Origin: Caldovatus sediminis
GTDB taxonomy: Bacteria; Pseudomonadota; Alphaproteobacteria; Acetobacterales; Acetobacteraceae
Reading direction: 5' to 3'
Length of the DNA: 64,000 nt
NCBI RefSeq assembly: GCF_014644455.1
Contig: NZ_BMKS01000004.1
Coordinates: 1 to 64,000 of the forward strand
Made by a program: the position numbers and the translations under genes. A model generated the notes under the pieces. That model searched no databases. It worked only from the letters and a program-made list of their open reading frames with translations, and was not told the origin of the DNA. Below, piece after piece: positions 49,367-57,786 of the stretch. The stretch's first letter is position 1, and each line of letters begins with the position of its first letter.

Positions 49367-50686
49367 TCAGCCCATCAGCAGCGCCGAGGCGATGGCGAAG
49401 TAGATCAGCACCCCCGAGGCGTCGGCGATGGTCGTGATCAGCGGCGCGCTCGCCGTCGCCGGGTCGAGCCCGAAGCGCGACAGGAGGAAGGGCAGGGAGA
49501 GGCCGACCAGGCTGCCCACCAGCACCACGCAGACCATCGTCGCGGCGACGACGAGCGCGATCTCGGGCCCCCCCCGCACCAGGCCGAGCAGCGACACCGC
49601 CCCCGCCATGGTGAGGCCGAGTAGCGCCGCGACCAGCGTCTCGCGGCCGAGCATGCGCCCCCAGTCGGCGAGGCGTGCCTCGCCCGTGGCAAGCGCGCGC
49701 ACCATCAGCGTCGCCGCCTGGCTTCCCGCGTTGCCGCCGCTGTCGATCAGCAGCGGCAGGAAGAACACCAGTGCCACGTTCGCCGCGATCACCTCCTCGA
49801 AGGCCGCGATGCCCGCGCCGGAGAAGACGTTGGCGAAGACCAGCACCACCAGCCAGACGATGCGCTTGCGGTAGAGCAGCCCGATGGTCGCCTCGCGCAG
49901 CGCCACGCCGAGGCTCGCCGAGCCGCCGGCCTTGTGGAAGTCGGTGGTCGCCTCGGCCTCGGCCACGTCCATCGCGTCGTCCGCGGTGACGATGCCGACC
50001 ATCGCGTCGCCCCCGTTGAGCACCGGGACCGCGGGGAGGTCGTAGCGCGCGACGATCCGCGCGGCCTGCTCGGCCGGCTCCTCGGCGCGGACGGCCGGCG
50101 CGTCGGCGTGCATGATCTGCGACACGGGCCGGTCGGGAGGGGACAGCACGAGGTCCTCGAGCGTGACGGTGCCGAGCAGGCGACGCCCGGTGGAGAGCAC
50201 GTAGGCGACGTGGATCGTCTCCTTGGAGGCGGCCTGGCGGCGCAGCGCCTCGATCGCGTCGCGCGCCGTCATCTCGGGGCGCAGCACGGCGTAGTCGCTG
50301 GTCATCACCGCCCCGGCGGTGCCGGGCGGGTAGGAGGCGAGCTTGCGGATGTCCTCCCGCTCGGCCGCGGCGAGGGCGGGCGCCAGCGCCTCCCGCGCCT
50401 CCTCCGGCAGGCGGGCCCAGAGGTCGGCGCGCTCGTCGGCGTCCATGGCCGAGACGAGTTCCGCCAGGGCGCGCCGCGGCGCCACGGCCGCCACGGCGAC
50501 CTGGGTCGTCGCCGAGAGGTAGCCGAAGGTCTCGGCGCGGCGCGCCAGCGGCAGCGCGGCGAGGGTCTCCCACGCCGCCTCGGGCTGCCGCAGGTCGAGC
50601 AGCGCCGCCAGGTCGGCGGGGTGGAGGGTGGTGGCCGCCTCCGGCGGCAGCGGCGCCGTGGCGGTCGGCAGGGTGGTGGCGCTCAT
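49367..50686 (-). CDS. mgtE: Magnesium transporter MgtE
   Basis: A 439-residue Mg2+ channel. Domains in order: MgtE N domain (about 20-125, EAAWETLAALPLARRAETFG), two CBS domains (about 130-255, with the linker to SQIMHADAPAVRAEEPAEQA and GIVTADDAMDVAEAEATTDF), then five helices including the pore signature LIDSGGNAGSQAATLMVRAL. The cytoplasmic domains sense Mg2+ and gate the pore. The ATG at 50686 begins MSATTLPTATAPLPPEAA. It is convergent with the TauE gene. No Mg riboswitch was recognised upstream. Confidence 0.95.
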   Translation of the reverse strand: MSATTLPTATAPLPPEAATTLHPADLAALLDLRQPEAAWETLAALPLARRAETFGYLSATTQVAVAAVAPRRALAELVSAMDADERADLWARLPEEAREALAPALAAAEREDIRKLASYPPGTAGAVMTSDYAVLRPEMTARDAIEALRRQAASKETIHVAYVLSTGRRLLGTVTLEDLVLSPPDRPVSQIMHADAPAVRAEEPAEQAARIVARYDLPAVPVLNGGDAMVGIVTADDAMDVAEAEATTDFHKAGGSASLGVALREATIGLLYRKRIVWLVVLVFANVFSGAGIAAFEEVIAANVALVFFLPLLIDSGGNAGSQAATLMVRALATGEARLADWGRMLGRETLVAALLGLTMAGAVSLLGLVRGGPEIALVVAATMVCVVLVGSLVGLSLPFLLSRFGLDPATASAPLITTIADASGVLIYFAIASALLMG

Positions 50687-51306
50687 CGCCGTCTCCGTCC
50701 GGTCCGGGGCGCCGTCGCGCGGCACCGGGGCGGAGGCGGCGGACCGTCAGGCGACGGCCGGCGCGCGCAGGACCCGGCGCCGCGCGGCGGCGCGGCGTTG
50801 GTGGTGCGTGCGGGGTCTACTTCCGCTCGCCTCGTCCATCGGGAACTCCAGGGATGAAAAAGGGGCGCGCCGGGCCGAAGGCCGGCACGCAGCGCGCATA
50901 TCGCGCAGGCGCGTCCGAAGATCAACGGGTGCGCCGGCGAATCGTCGCATGCCGCAGCGGCGTGCCCCGAAGACTGCGGGGCCGGGCGCCAGCAGGCCTC
51001 GTGGGGGGAGCCTCGCGGCGGACCGGGCCTCGCCCGCAGGGGGCGCCAGCGCGGGGTTCGACAACCCGCGCGTTCGACCGGTGCCGCGGGTCCTGCTATG
51101 TCGGCGGCCTGTCGGACGGTGCGAAGGGCGGAGGCGCTCCGGATGGGTCGGGCCCTGGCGTTGCGGAAGGATGCCCGGTGGCGGCCCGGGGACGGCGCGG
51201 AGGCTCGCCGCGACCCGGCGCATCGTGGGCGCCGTCCGGCCGGCGGCCGGAGCCGCCGCGCGGCCCCCAGGGGCGACGGGCCGGCGACGGGGGATCGGGG
51301 GCCGTG
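50687..51306. other. 620-bp divergent intergenic region between mgtE and crcB genes
   Basis: Frames here give Arg/Gly/Pro-rich strings and no domain. I looked for a fluoride (crcB) riboswitch and a Mg riboswitch and could not fit either. A GCGGG-GTTCGACAA-CCCGC hairpin at 51053-51071 is present, but it is not part of a tRNA. A GCGCGCATATCGCGC near-palindrome lies around 50890-50910. The promoters of mgtE and crcB should be here. Confidence 0.4.
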
Positions 51307-51702
51307 ATGGCGCAGGTGCTGCTGGTGGCCCTCGGCGGGGCGGTCGGGGCCTGCGCCCGCTTCTGGCTCTCCGGCGTCGTCGCCCGCCGCGTCGGCGAGA
51401 CCTTCCCCTGGGGAACGCTCGCGGTGAACGCCAGCGGCGCCCTTGCCGTCGGGTTCCTCGCGGCGCTGCTCCTCGCGCCGCATGGCGGCGCCGCCGGGGG
51501 GCGGGGAACGCCGTGGCTCGCCCTCGTGGTCGGGGTGCTCGGCAGCTACACCACGGTCTCCTCGTTCAGCCTCCAGACCCTGGCCCTCCTCCGCGGCGGA
51601 GAGGGAGGCCGCGCCGTCCTCAACGTGCTGGCCACGCTGGTCCTGTGCCTGGGGGCGGCCGTCGCCGGGCTGTCCGGCGGCGCCCGCCTGTTCGGGGGCT
51701 GA
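51307..51702 (+). CDS. crcB: Fluoride efflux transporter CrcB (copy 1)
   Basis: A 131-residue four-helix Fluc/CrcB protein that exports F-. Motifs are GGAVGACARFWLSGVVARR, FPWGTLAVNASGALAVGFLA and VLGSYTTVSSFSLQTLALL. Fluc channels are antiparallel dimers; with a second crcB gene 10 bp downstream, these two may form a heterodimer, known in some bacteria with paired genes. The ATG at 51307 is the natural start, although the frame stays open some 450 bp upstream. Confidence 0.92.
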   Translation: MAQVLLVALGGAVGACARFWLSGVVARRVGETFPWGTLAVNASGALAVGFLAALLLAPHGGAAGGRGTPWLALVVGVLGSYTTVSSFSLQTLALLRGGEGGRAVLNVLATLVLCLGAAVAGLSGGARLFGG

Positions 51703-51712
51703 GCGGGGAACG

Positions 51713-52129
51713 ATGGCGGGACGCCTCAGGCTCTACGCCGCCGTGGCCGCGGGCGGGGCGCTCGGCTCCGTCGCCCGCCACCTCTGCTCGCTCGGCGCGC
51801 TCGCGCTGCTCGGTCCGGCCTTCCCCTGGGGGACGCTGCTGGTCAACACGGCCGGATCCTTCCTGATCGCGTTCTACGCCGCCCTGACCGAGCCCGGCGG
51901 GCGCCTGTTCGCCGCGCCGGCGACGCGGCAGTTCGTGATGGCCGGCTTCTGCGGCGGCTTCACCACCTTCTCGATCTTCAGCCTGGAGAGCGTGCGGCTT
52001 GCCAGCTCCGCCGCCCCCTGGCTCGCCGGCGCCTATGTGCTGGCCTCGCTGGTATTGTGGCTGGCCGCGGCGTGGCTCGGCCACCTGCTGGCACAGCGCC
52101 TGAACCGTCTCAGAGGGATGCGGCCATGA
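51713..52129 (+). CDS. crcB: Fluoride efflux transporter CrcB (copy 2)
   Basis: A 138-residue second CrcB. Motifs are GGALGSVARHLCSLGALAL, FPWGTLLVNTAGSFLIAFYA and GFCGGFTTFSIFSLESVRL, the last closer to the canonical TTFSTFS track than copy 1. The start follows a GCGGGGAAC stretch 10 bp after copy 1. Its stop overlaps the DUF190 start as ATGA. Confidence 0.94.
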   Translation: MAGRLRLYAAVAAGGALGSVARHLCSLGALALLGPAFPWGTLLVNTAGSFLIAFYAALTEPGGRLFAAPATRQFVMAGFCGGFTTFSIFSLESVRLASSAAPWLAGAYVLASLVLWLAAAWLGHLLAQRLNRLRGMRP

Positions 52130-52473
52130 CGATCCCCACGACCCCGGCGATGCTGCTGCGCGTCTTTATCGGCGAGTCGGACGAGCACGCCGGACGGCCG
52201 CTCTACGAGGCCATCGTGCTGAAGGCGCGCGAGATGGGGCTGGCGGGCGCGACGGTGCTGCGCGGCCCGATGGGCTTCGGCCGGTCGAGCAGGCTCCACA
52301 CCACCAAGATCCTCCGCCTCTCGGAAGACCTGCCGCTCGTCATCGAGATCGTGGACACGGAGGAGAAGGTCGAGCGCCTGCTCGCGGCGCTGGAGCCGAT
52401 GCTCGGCAGCAGCCTGGTCACGCTGGAGGCGGTGCGGGTGGTGCGCTACGGCCACGGCGGCGGCCTGCCGTGA
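52126..52473 (+). CDS. DUF190 domain-containing protein
   Basis: A 115-residue ferredoxin-like-fold protein: MLLRVFIGESDEHAGRPLYE, REMGLAGATVLRGPMGFGRS and TTKILRLSEDLPLVIEIVDT are typical of DUF190. The family resembles PII-like regulators and very often sits next to crcB, which suggests modulation of fluoride export, though I know of no proof. It overlaps both neighbours by 4 bases. Confidence 0.92.
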   Translation: MTIPTTPAMLLRVFIGESDEHAGRPLYEAIVLKAREMGLAGATVLRGPMGFGRSSRLHTTKILRLSEDLPLVIEIVDTEEKVERLLAALEPMLGSSLVTLEAVRVVRYGHGGGLP

Positions 52474-53765
52474 CGGTCGGCCGGCGCGGCCCGCCCGCGA
52501 GCGGATCCCCCCAAGGGGGCCGGCAGCACGACGGCGCGTCGCGGCGCCTGCCGCGCACGGTCTGGGCGCTCGGCCTCGTCTCCTTCTTCATGGACCTGTC
52601 CTCGGAGACGATCCATGCGCTGCTGCCGCTGTTCCTCGTCGGCACGCTCGGCGCCTCGTTCGTCGCCGTCGGGCTGATCGAGGGGGTCGCCGAGGCCGCC
52701 GCCGCCGTCTCGAAGCTGTTCTCCGGCGCGCTGTCGGACCGGATGGGCCGGCGCAAGCCGCTGGTGCTGCTCGGCTACGGCATGGCGGCGGCGACCAAGC
52801 CCCTCTTCGCCCTGGCGACGGGCGCCGGCACGGTCGCCGCCGCGCGCTTCGCGGACCGCGTCGGCAAGGGCATCCGCGGCGCCCCGCGCGACGCGCTGGT
52901 CGCGGACGTGACGCCGCCCGAGCTGCGCGGCGCCGCCTACGGGCTGCGCCAGGCGATGGACACCGCCGGCGCCTTCGCCGGACCGTTGCTCGCCATGGCG
53001 CTGATGCTGGCCGCAGGCGACGACATCCGCCTCGTCCTGTGGGTGGCGGTGCTGCCGGCCCTCGTCGCGGTCGGCCTGGTCTTGTTCGGCGTGCGCGAGC
53101 CGGAGGCGCCGCCGCGCGCGCCGGCGGAGCGGGGGCGCCGCGCATGGCCGCTGCGGGGCGCCGAGCTCGCCCGGCTGCCGGGCGCCTTCTGGCGCGTGCT
53201 GGCGGTCGCGGGGGTCTTCACCCTCGCGCGGTTCAGCGAGGCCTTCCTGGTCCTGCGCGCCGCCGACATCGGCCTGCCGGTCGCCTGGGCGCCGGCGGTG
53301 ATGGTCGCGATGAACCTCGTCTACATGGTCGGTGCATACCCGCTCGGCGCGCTGGCCGACCGGGTGGAGCGGGCGGGGCTGCTGGCGTTCGGCGTCGCCG
53401 TCCTCGTCGCGGCGGACCTCGCGCTGGCCTTCGCGCCGTCCTGGCCCTGGGCGCTCGCCGGCGCGGCGTTCTGGGGCCTGCACATGGCGGCGACCCAGGG
53501 GCTGCTGGCCGCCCTGGTCGCGGACGCGGCGCCGGCGGATCTGCGCGGCAGCGCCTTCGGGGTGTTCAACCTCGCCCAGGGCCTGGCGCTGCTGCTGGCC
53601 AGCGCCATCGCCGGCGCCCTGTGGCAGGCGGCGGGGCCGACGGCGACCTTCCTCGCCGGCGCGGCCTTCGCCCTGGCGGCCTTGCCGCTGCTGCCGCGGC
53701 GCCGGGGAGGGCCGGCGACCACCGCCGGCGCGGCAGCGCAGGGCGGGGCGCCGCCCCCGCGCTGA
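52470..53765 (+). CDS. MFS transporter of the fluoride-gene cluster
   Basis: A 431-residue MFS protein with 12 helices after a disordered ~28-residue lead. MFS loops are LSDRMGRRKPLVLLGYGMA and RFADRVGKGIRGAPRDALVA, the latter typical of a subfamily related to YfcJ-like and bacillibactin/arabinose-type exporters. GTG start overlapping the DUF190 stop (GTGA). Substrate unknown. Fourth member of a tight crcB-crcB-DUF190-MFS run. Confidence 0.88.
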   Translation: MTVGRRGPPASGSPQGGRQHDGASRRLPRTVWALGLVSFFMDLSSETIHALLPLFLVGTLGASFVAVGLIEGVAEAAAAVSKLFSGALSDRMGRRKPLVLLGYGMAAATKPLFALATGAGTVAAARFADRVGKGIRGAPRDALVADVTPPELRGAAYGLRQAMDTAGAFAGPLLAMALMLAAGDDIRLVLWVAVLPALVAVGLVLFGVREPEAPPRAPAERGRRAWPLRGAELARLPGAFWRVLAVAGVFTLARFSEAFLVLRAADIGLPVAWAPAVMVAMNLVYMVGAYPLGALADRVERAGLLAFGVAVLVAADLALAFAPSWPWALAGAAFWGLHMAATQGLLAALVADAAPADLRGSAFGVFNLAQGLALLLASAIAGALWQAAGPTATFLAGAAFALAALPLLPRRRGGPATTAGAAAQGGAPPPR

Positions 53766-53826
53766 ACCGCGGGACGATGGCGCCGTTTCGACCCGCATCC
53801 CCGTTCTTTCGGAAGGAGTCGCCACC

Positions 53827-54111
53827 ATGGTCGGCCTGGACCGCCGCTCGATGCTCCGCCTGGCGTCAGCCGGGGCCGCCGCGCTCGCTGCCGCCGCTCC
53901 CGGGCCCACGCTGGCCGGCCGGCCCCCGACGCCGGAGGAGCGCGCGCGCATCGAGGCCGTGCTGCGCGGCCTCGGCTTCGTCGCCTGGGAGGAGATCGAG
54001 TTCGAGGACGGCGTCTGGGAGGTGGACGACGCCCGCATGCCGGACGGCGCGGAGTACGACCTGAAGCTCCACCCCGAGACCTTGGAGGTGATCGAGCGCA
54101 AGCGCGACTGA
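53827..54111 (+). CDS. Small exported PepSY-domain protein
   Basis: A 94-residue protein with an export signal (MVGLDRRSMLRLASAGAAAL, with a twin-arginine-like RRSMLRL) and a C-terminal PepSY-like domain: RIEAVLRGLGFVAWEEIEFE then DGVWEVDDARMPDGAEYDLK and DPETLEVIERKRD-like end. PepSY domains are usually periplasmic and bind or inhibit partners. GGAAGGAG precedes the start. It follows the MFS gene by 61 bp. Confidence 0.85.
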   Translation: MVGLDRRSMLRLASAGAAALAAAAPGPTLAGRPPTPEERARIEAVLRGLGFVAWEEIEFEDGVWEVDDARMPDGAEYDLKLHPETLEVIERKRD

Positions 54112-54134
54112 TCCCGCTGGCGGCCGCTGCCGCC

Positions 54135-54160
54135 GGCGCGGGCCTCGCGGCGCCCGCGCC
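54135..54160. terminator. 9-bp GC hairpin between convergent genes
   Basis: GGCGCGGGC and GCCCGCGCC form a perfect 9-bp stem around an 8-base loop, 24 bp past the PepSY gene stop and 65 bp past the histidine kinase stop on the other strand. It is suitably placed to end both transcripts. No T-tract. Confidence 0.4.
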
Positions 54161-54224
54161 CCGCGAGCGGCGGCGCCCCCGCAGCGCGCGCCGTCCTGCG
54201 CCCGGCTCCCCGGCCGCGCGCAGG

Positions 54225-57200
54225 TCACGCCTGCGCAGCGGGGCCGCCTGCTACCCCCGCGGCCGCGCGGGCCGGCGGCGCTTGGGGCGATCGTCCGGGC
54301 GCTGCCGGCTTCGCGGCCAGCGCGCGCGCCAGCGGCACCTCGATCTCGCAGGCCAGCCCCGATACGTTCCAGTGCCGCGCCACGCGCCCGCCGAGCTGGT
54401 CGCGCACCGTCGCCTCGATCACCCGCGAGCCGAAGCCGCGCCGCGCCGGCGGCGCCGCGACCGGCGGCCCGCCGCGCTCCTCCCAGCGCAGCCGCAGCAG
54501 CCCCGCCGCCCCGTCCACGCGCCACGACACCGCGACCCGCCCCGCCGGCACCGAGAGCGCGCCGTGCTTCGTCGCGTTCGTCGCCAGCTCGTGCAGCGCC
54601 ATGGAGAGCGCCTGCGCGGCGGCTGGCGCGAGCGTCAGGGCCGGTCCCTCGATGCCGATCCGCGACGCGGCGGCCTCGGCCTCCGGCCGGCCGGACATCT
54701 CGGCGGCCGGCAGGAAGGCGGCGAGCTCGCCCTCGACCAGGCTGCGCAGCGCCGCCCCCTCCCAGCGGCCGCGCGCGAGCACGGTGTGCGCCCGCGCCAG
54801 CGCCGCCACCCGCCCCTCCACCGCCCGCGCATAGGCCTCCGGGTCGTCCCTGGGCGTCAGCCGCAGCGCCGCCTGCACCACCGCCAGCGCGTTCTTCGCC
54901 CGGTGGTCCAGCTCGCGCATCAGCAGCGCCTGGCGCTCCTCCGCCGTCTTGCGGTCGGTGACGTCCATGACGACGCCGACCGCCTTGAACGGGCGCCCGC
55001 TTCCGGCCTCGATGTGGATCTCCGCGCGCAGCAGGAGCCAGCGGACCGAGCCGTCCGGCCAGAGGTAGCGGAACTCGGCCTCGATGAACCGCTCGCCACG
55101 CGCCAGGGCGAACTGCCCGATGGCGCGAAGGCGCTCCAGCTCGCCCGGGTAGTAGCGCGCGCGCATGTCGGCGAGCGTCGGCGTCGCGTCCTCGGGGAAG
55201 CCGAGCAGCCGGTTGAGTTCCGCCGAGCCGGCCACGCTGCCGCTGACGAGGTCTGCTTCCCAGACCGCCATGCGCCCGGCGTCCACCGCGAGCCGCAGGC
55301 GCGCCTCGCTCGCGGCCAGCGCGGCCTCGGCCGTCTTGCGCTCGGTGATGTCCTGCGAGATCCCGACGAGGCGCCGCGGCGCGCCGCTCGCCGGGTCGCG
55401 CTCGATGACGCGGCCGTGGCTCTCGATCCAGACCCAGCGGCCGTCCGGGCGCAGCGACCGGAACTGCGCCCGGTAGATCTTGGTCCGGCCGGCGCAGACC
55501 GCCTCGAAGGCCGCCGCCACGGCGGCCCGGTCCTCGGGATGCATGCGGTCCCGCCAGGAGGGATAGATGCCGACCTCCGCCCCCCGCGAGAAGCCGAAGA
55601 TCTCGACGGTGCGCGGCGAGCGCCGCACGATGCGCGTCTCGAGGTCCACCTCCCAGACGCCGAGCGCCGCCGCGTCGAGCGCCAGCCGCAGCCGCTCCTC
55701 GGAGGTGCGCAGCGCCTTCTCCGCCCGCACCCGCTCGACGTGCGCACGCCGGCGGTCCTCGATGTCGCGGAAGGCGACGGTGATCCCGCCGTCGCCGCGC
55801 GGATAGACGTCCATCTCGATCCACCGGCCGAGGACCGCGGACGGCAGGCAGAGGTGGACCTCCTCGCGCGACGCCATCGCCTGCCGGTGCACCTCCCAGG
55901 CGAGCGAGCCGACCGTCTCGGGGAAGGCGTCCTCGAATCGCCGCCCCAGCACCTCCTCCGGCCGCCTGCCCCAGGTGGCGAGCGCGCGGGCGCTCGCGAA
56001 GCCGAAGCGCCGATCGGCATCGAGCGCGTAGAGCACCTCGCCGAGGCTGCCGAGCACCTCGGCGGTGCGGCGGTTGGCCTCCCGCAGCGCCGTCTCGGCC
56101 CGTTCGGTGGCGTCGCGCAGCGCCTCGAACTCGGCCACGCCGAACCGGGGGGAGAAGGCGGGAGCGGCGCCGGGCGGCGGCGGTCCCGCGTCGGTCGCGG
56201 CGGCGTCGGCGCGCCGGACCAGGGCGGCGACGGGGCGCAGGATGCGATGCGAGAGGCCTCCGGCGAGCGCGATCCCGAGCGCGATCGCGGCCGCGCCCCC
56301 CGCCGCGAGGCCGAGCAGCGGGTCGAGCCACGCCGCATAGTAGGAGCCGACCGGCCCGGCGACCACGACCGTCCATTGCGGCGCCGCGCGCAGCCGCTCG
56401 AAGGCGAGGATGATCTCGGCGCCGTCGTGCGTGGGGCCGCGGAGCAGGCCACGCGCGCGGCCCTCGACGGCCCTCGGATACCAGTCCGGGGCGGGTCGGC
56501 CAACGAAGCGCGCGTGGTCCAGGGAACGCGCCACGATCACCCCCCGGCCGTCCACCAGCGCCGCGAAGGCGCCGCCGTCGAGCTCCTGGCGCTTCAGCAG
56601 CCGCTCCAGGCGCGCCGGGTCGAGCGGGATGGCGACGACCTTCGCCGGCGCCTCCGCCCCGCGCAGGACCGGGGCGAGCACCGCGACGACCGGCTCGGTC
56701 CGGAAGGGCACGGTGGCCAGGTCGCGGACGACGGCGTCGTGGCCGCCCATGGTCTCCGCCACCGCCGCCGGCGAGAAGGCGTCGGGCAGGGGTGCGCCGG
56801 GCGGGAGGCGCGTGTTGACGATCTGGCGCATGTCCGCGGTGCGGACGACGACCACCCAGGTCCCGAATGCCGCGCCGACCGGGCGTGCCTGGACGTCGAA
56901 GGCGCTCAGCCCCTGCTCGGTGTCGAGGAGCGGCGAGGCGGCCAGCGTCGCGGCCGCGGTGATCACGGCGCCGATCTCGGCATCGGCGGCGGCGGCCAGT
57001 GCGCGTGCGGTGCCGGAGAGGCGTTCCTCGAAGGCGACCCGGTAGTTCTCGGCCAGCCACCACGCCGTGACGGCGCCGAGGGCGAGGGACGGGATCAGGA
57101 CGGCAAGGACCAGCCCGGCGAGGTGCGCCCACAGACCGGGCAGTCTGCGGGGGTTCCCGCGTGGGCGTGGAGCGGCGCCTGCGGTCGCAGGCAGGTTTCG

Positions 57201-57263
57201 TGGCCCGCCCTTTGCCCGCGCGGGCGTCACGACGCCGTCCGTTCCGATCGGCCCTATGTCCAA
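54225..57263 (-). CDS. HWE-family sensor histidine kinase with extracytoplasmic sensor and three PAS domains
   Basis: A 1012-residue membrane kinase. TM1 is about 44-70, followed by a ~240-residue Cache-like periplasmic domain, TM2 near 309-335, then three PAS/PAC units at about 395-510, 525-650 and 665-790 (ends such as GISQDITERKTAEAALAASE). The kinase core from about 800 is of the HWE type: RELDHRAKNALAVVQAALRL with the phospho-His, HELATNATKHGALSVP, and GFGSRVIEATV. HWE kinases often feed general stress or light responses. The start appears to be TTG 57263, with AAGGAG 10 bases upstream; GTG 57230 is the alternative. No response regulator gene is adjacent. Confidence 0.9.
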   Translation of the reverse strand: MDIGPIGTDGVVTPARAKGGPRNLPATAGAAPRPRGNPRRLPGLWAHLAGLVLAVLIPSLALGAVTAWWLAENYRVAFEERLSGTARALAAAADAEIGAVITAAATLAASPLLDTEQGLSAFDVQARPVGAAFGTWVVVVRTADMRQIVNTRLPPGAPLPDAFSPAAVAETMGGHDAVVRDLATVPFRTEPVVAVLAPVLRGAEAPAKVVAIPLDPARLERLLKRQELDGGAFAALVDGRGVIVARSLDHARFVGRPAPDWYPRAVEGRARGLLRGPTHDGAEIILAFERLRAAPQWTVVVAGPVGSYYAAWLDPLLGLAAGGAAAIALGIALAGGLSHRILRPVAALVRRADAAATDAGPPPPGAAPAFSPRFGVAEFEALRDATERAETALREANRRTAEVLGSLGEVLYALDADRRFGFASARALATWGRRPEEVLGRRFEDAFPETVGSLAWEVHRQAMASREEVHLCLPSAVLGRWIEMDVYPRGDGGITVAFRDIEDRRRAHVERVRAEKALRTSEERLRLALDAAALGVWEVDLETRIVRRSPRTVEIFGFSRGAEVGIYPSWRDRMHPEDRAAVAAAFEAVCAGRTKIYRAQFRSLRPDGRWVWIESHGRVIERDPASGAPRRLVGISQDITERKTAEAALAASEARLRLAVDAGRMAVWEADLVSGSVAGSAELNRLLGFPEDATPTLADMRARYYPGELERLRAIGQFALARGERFIEAEFRYLWPDGSVRWLLLRAEIHIEAGSGRPFKAVGVVMDVTDRKTAEERQALLMRELDHRAKNALAVVQAALRLTPRDDPEAYARAVEGRVAALARAHTVLARGRWEGAALRSLVEGELAAFLPAAEMSGRPEAEAAASRIGIEGPALTLAPAAAQALSMALHELATNATKHGALSVPAGRVAVSWRVDGAAGLLRLRWEERGGPPVAAPPARRGFGSRVIEATVRDQLGGRVARHWNVSGLACEIEVPLARALAAKPAAPGRSPQAPPARAAAGVAGGPAAQA

Positions 57264-57664
57264 GCCGTCAACGCTCCTTGCCTCCGGCCAGACGACGCGG
57301 ATGTGATCTCATCGCGCCATCCGGGGGGCGGGCAAGCCGCGGGCCGCCGCCGGAACGGCTGCGAACGGCTTCTTGAGCCTGTGCCCGTCCCGGGCACAGC
57401 CCGCCCGCCTCGCGGCGGTCGCGGCGGCACGCGACGCCCGCCGCATCCGCACCTCGTCGTGTCGCTCCGCGACCCGACGCGGCCAGGGGCCCGTCGATAT
57501 GGACCGGACGGAAGGGGACGCAAGGGCGTTGCGGCGCCCCTTCCGCGGCGGTGTCGGTCCGGTTCCGCGGCGGGCGGCCTCGCCTCCCGGGAAGCGGGGC
57601 TCGCGGGGCGACGCGCGGCGGAGGTCCCTCGTCGCGCCGGTCGCGCGCGGCGCGGCTTAGCCGG

Positions 57665-57693
57665 TTGCGCGACGTTCGGACGCCCGTGCTAGA
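57665..57693 (+). promoter_or_regulatory. Candidate promoter for the plus-strand histidine kinase
   Basis: TTGCGC (57665-57670) and GCTAGA (57688-57693) are 17 bases apart. Transcription would begin near 57700, at the first copy of the 26-bp repeat. Called by eye; hexamers are only partly consensus. Confidence 0.4.
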
Positions 57694-57698
57694 AGCGG

Positions 57699-57785
57699 CG
57701 AGCCGGGGCGGGCGGAACCAGCCGCGAAGCGGAGGGCGGTCTTCTCCTCGCCCATGGGGCGAGCCGGGGCGGGCGGAGCCAGCCG
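57699..57785 (+). repeat. 26-bp direct repeat pair, 61-bp period, in the kinase leader
   Basis: CGAGCCGGGGCGGGCGGA(A/G)CCAGCCG occurs at 57699-57724 and 57760-57785 with one mismatch. The second copy ends 1 base before the ATG at 57787 and its GGCGGAG probably serves as the ribosome-binding site. The first copy lies at the predicted transcription start. Confidence 0.85.
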
Positions 57786-57786
57786 T

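Larger units (their letters stand above)
57264..57786. other. 523-bp divergent region between two histidine kinase genes
   Basis: No convincing gene: frames give Arg/Pro-rich strings. It holds a candidate promoter (57665-57693) and a 26-bp direct repeat pair (57699-57785) toward the plus-strand kinase, each listed separately. Confidence 0.45.

Noticed and set aside
51053-51073. GGGGTTCGACAACCC resembling a tRNA T-arm
   Set aside because: No acceptor, D or anticodon arms can be built from the sequence around it. It is just a GC hairpin with a TTCGA-containing loop.
50687-51306. Possible fluoride or magnesium riboswitch upstream of crcB or mgtE
   Set aside because: I could not fit the conserved fluoride-riboswitch core or an M-box by eye. 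A covariance-model search would settle it.
54225-57132. Alternative long minus-strand frame over the HWE kinase gene (1088 codons)
   Set aside because: The frame is an Arg/Gly/Pro shadow. The HWE kinase domains are all in the other frame.
57373-57660. A 95-codon plus-strand frame between the two histidine kinase genes
   Set aside because: The product is Arg/Pro/Ser-rich without predicted structure, has no ribosome-binding site, and looks like noncoding GC-rich DNA.
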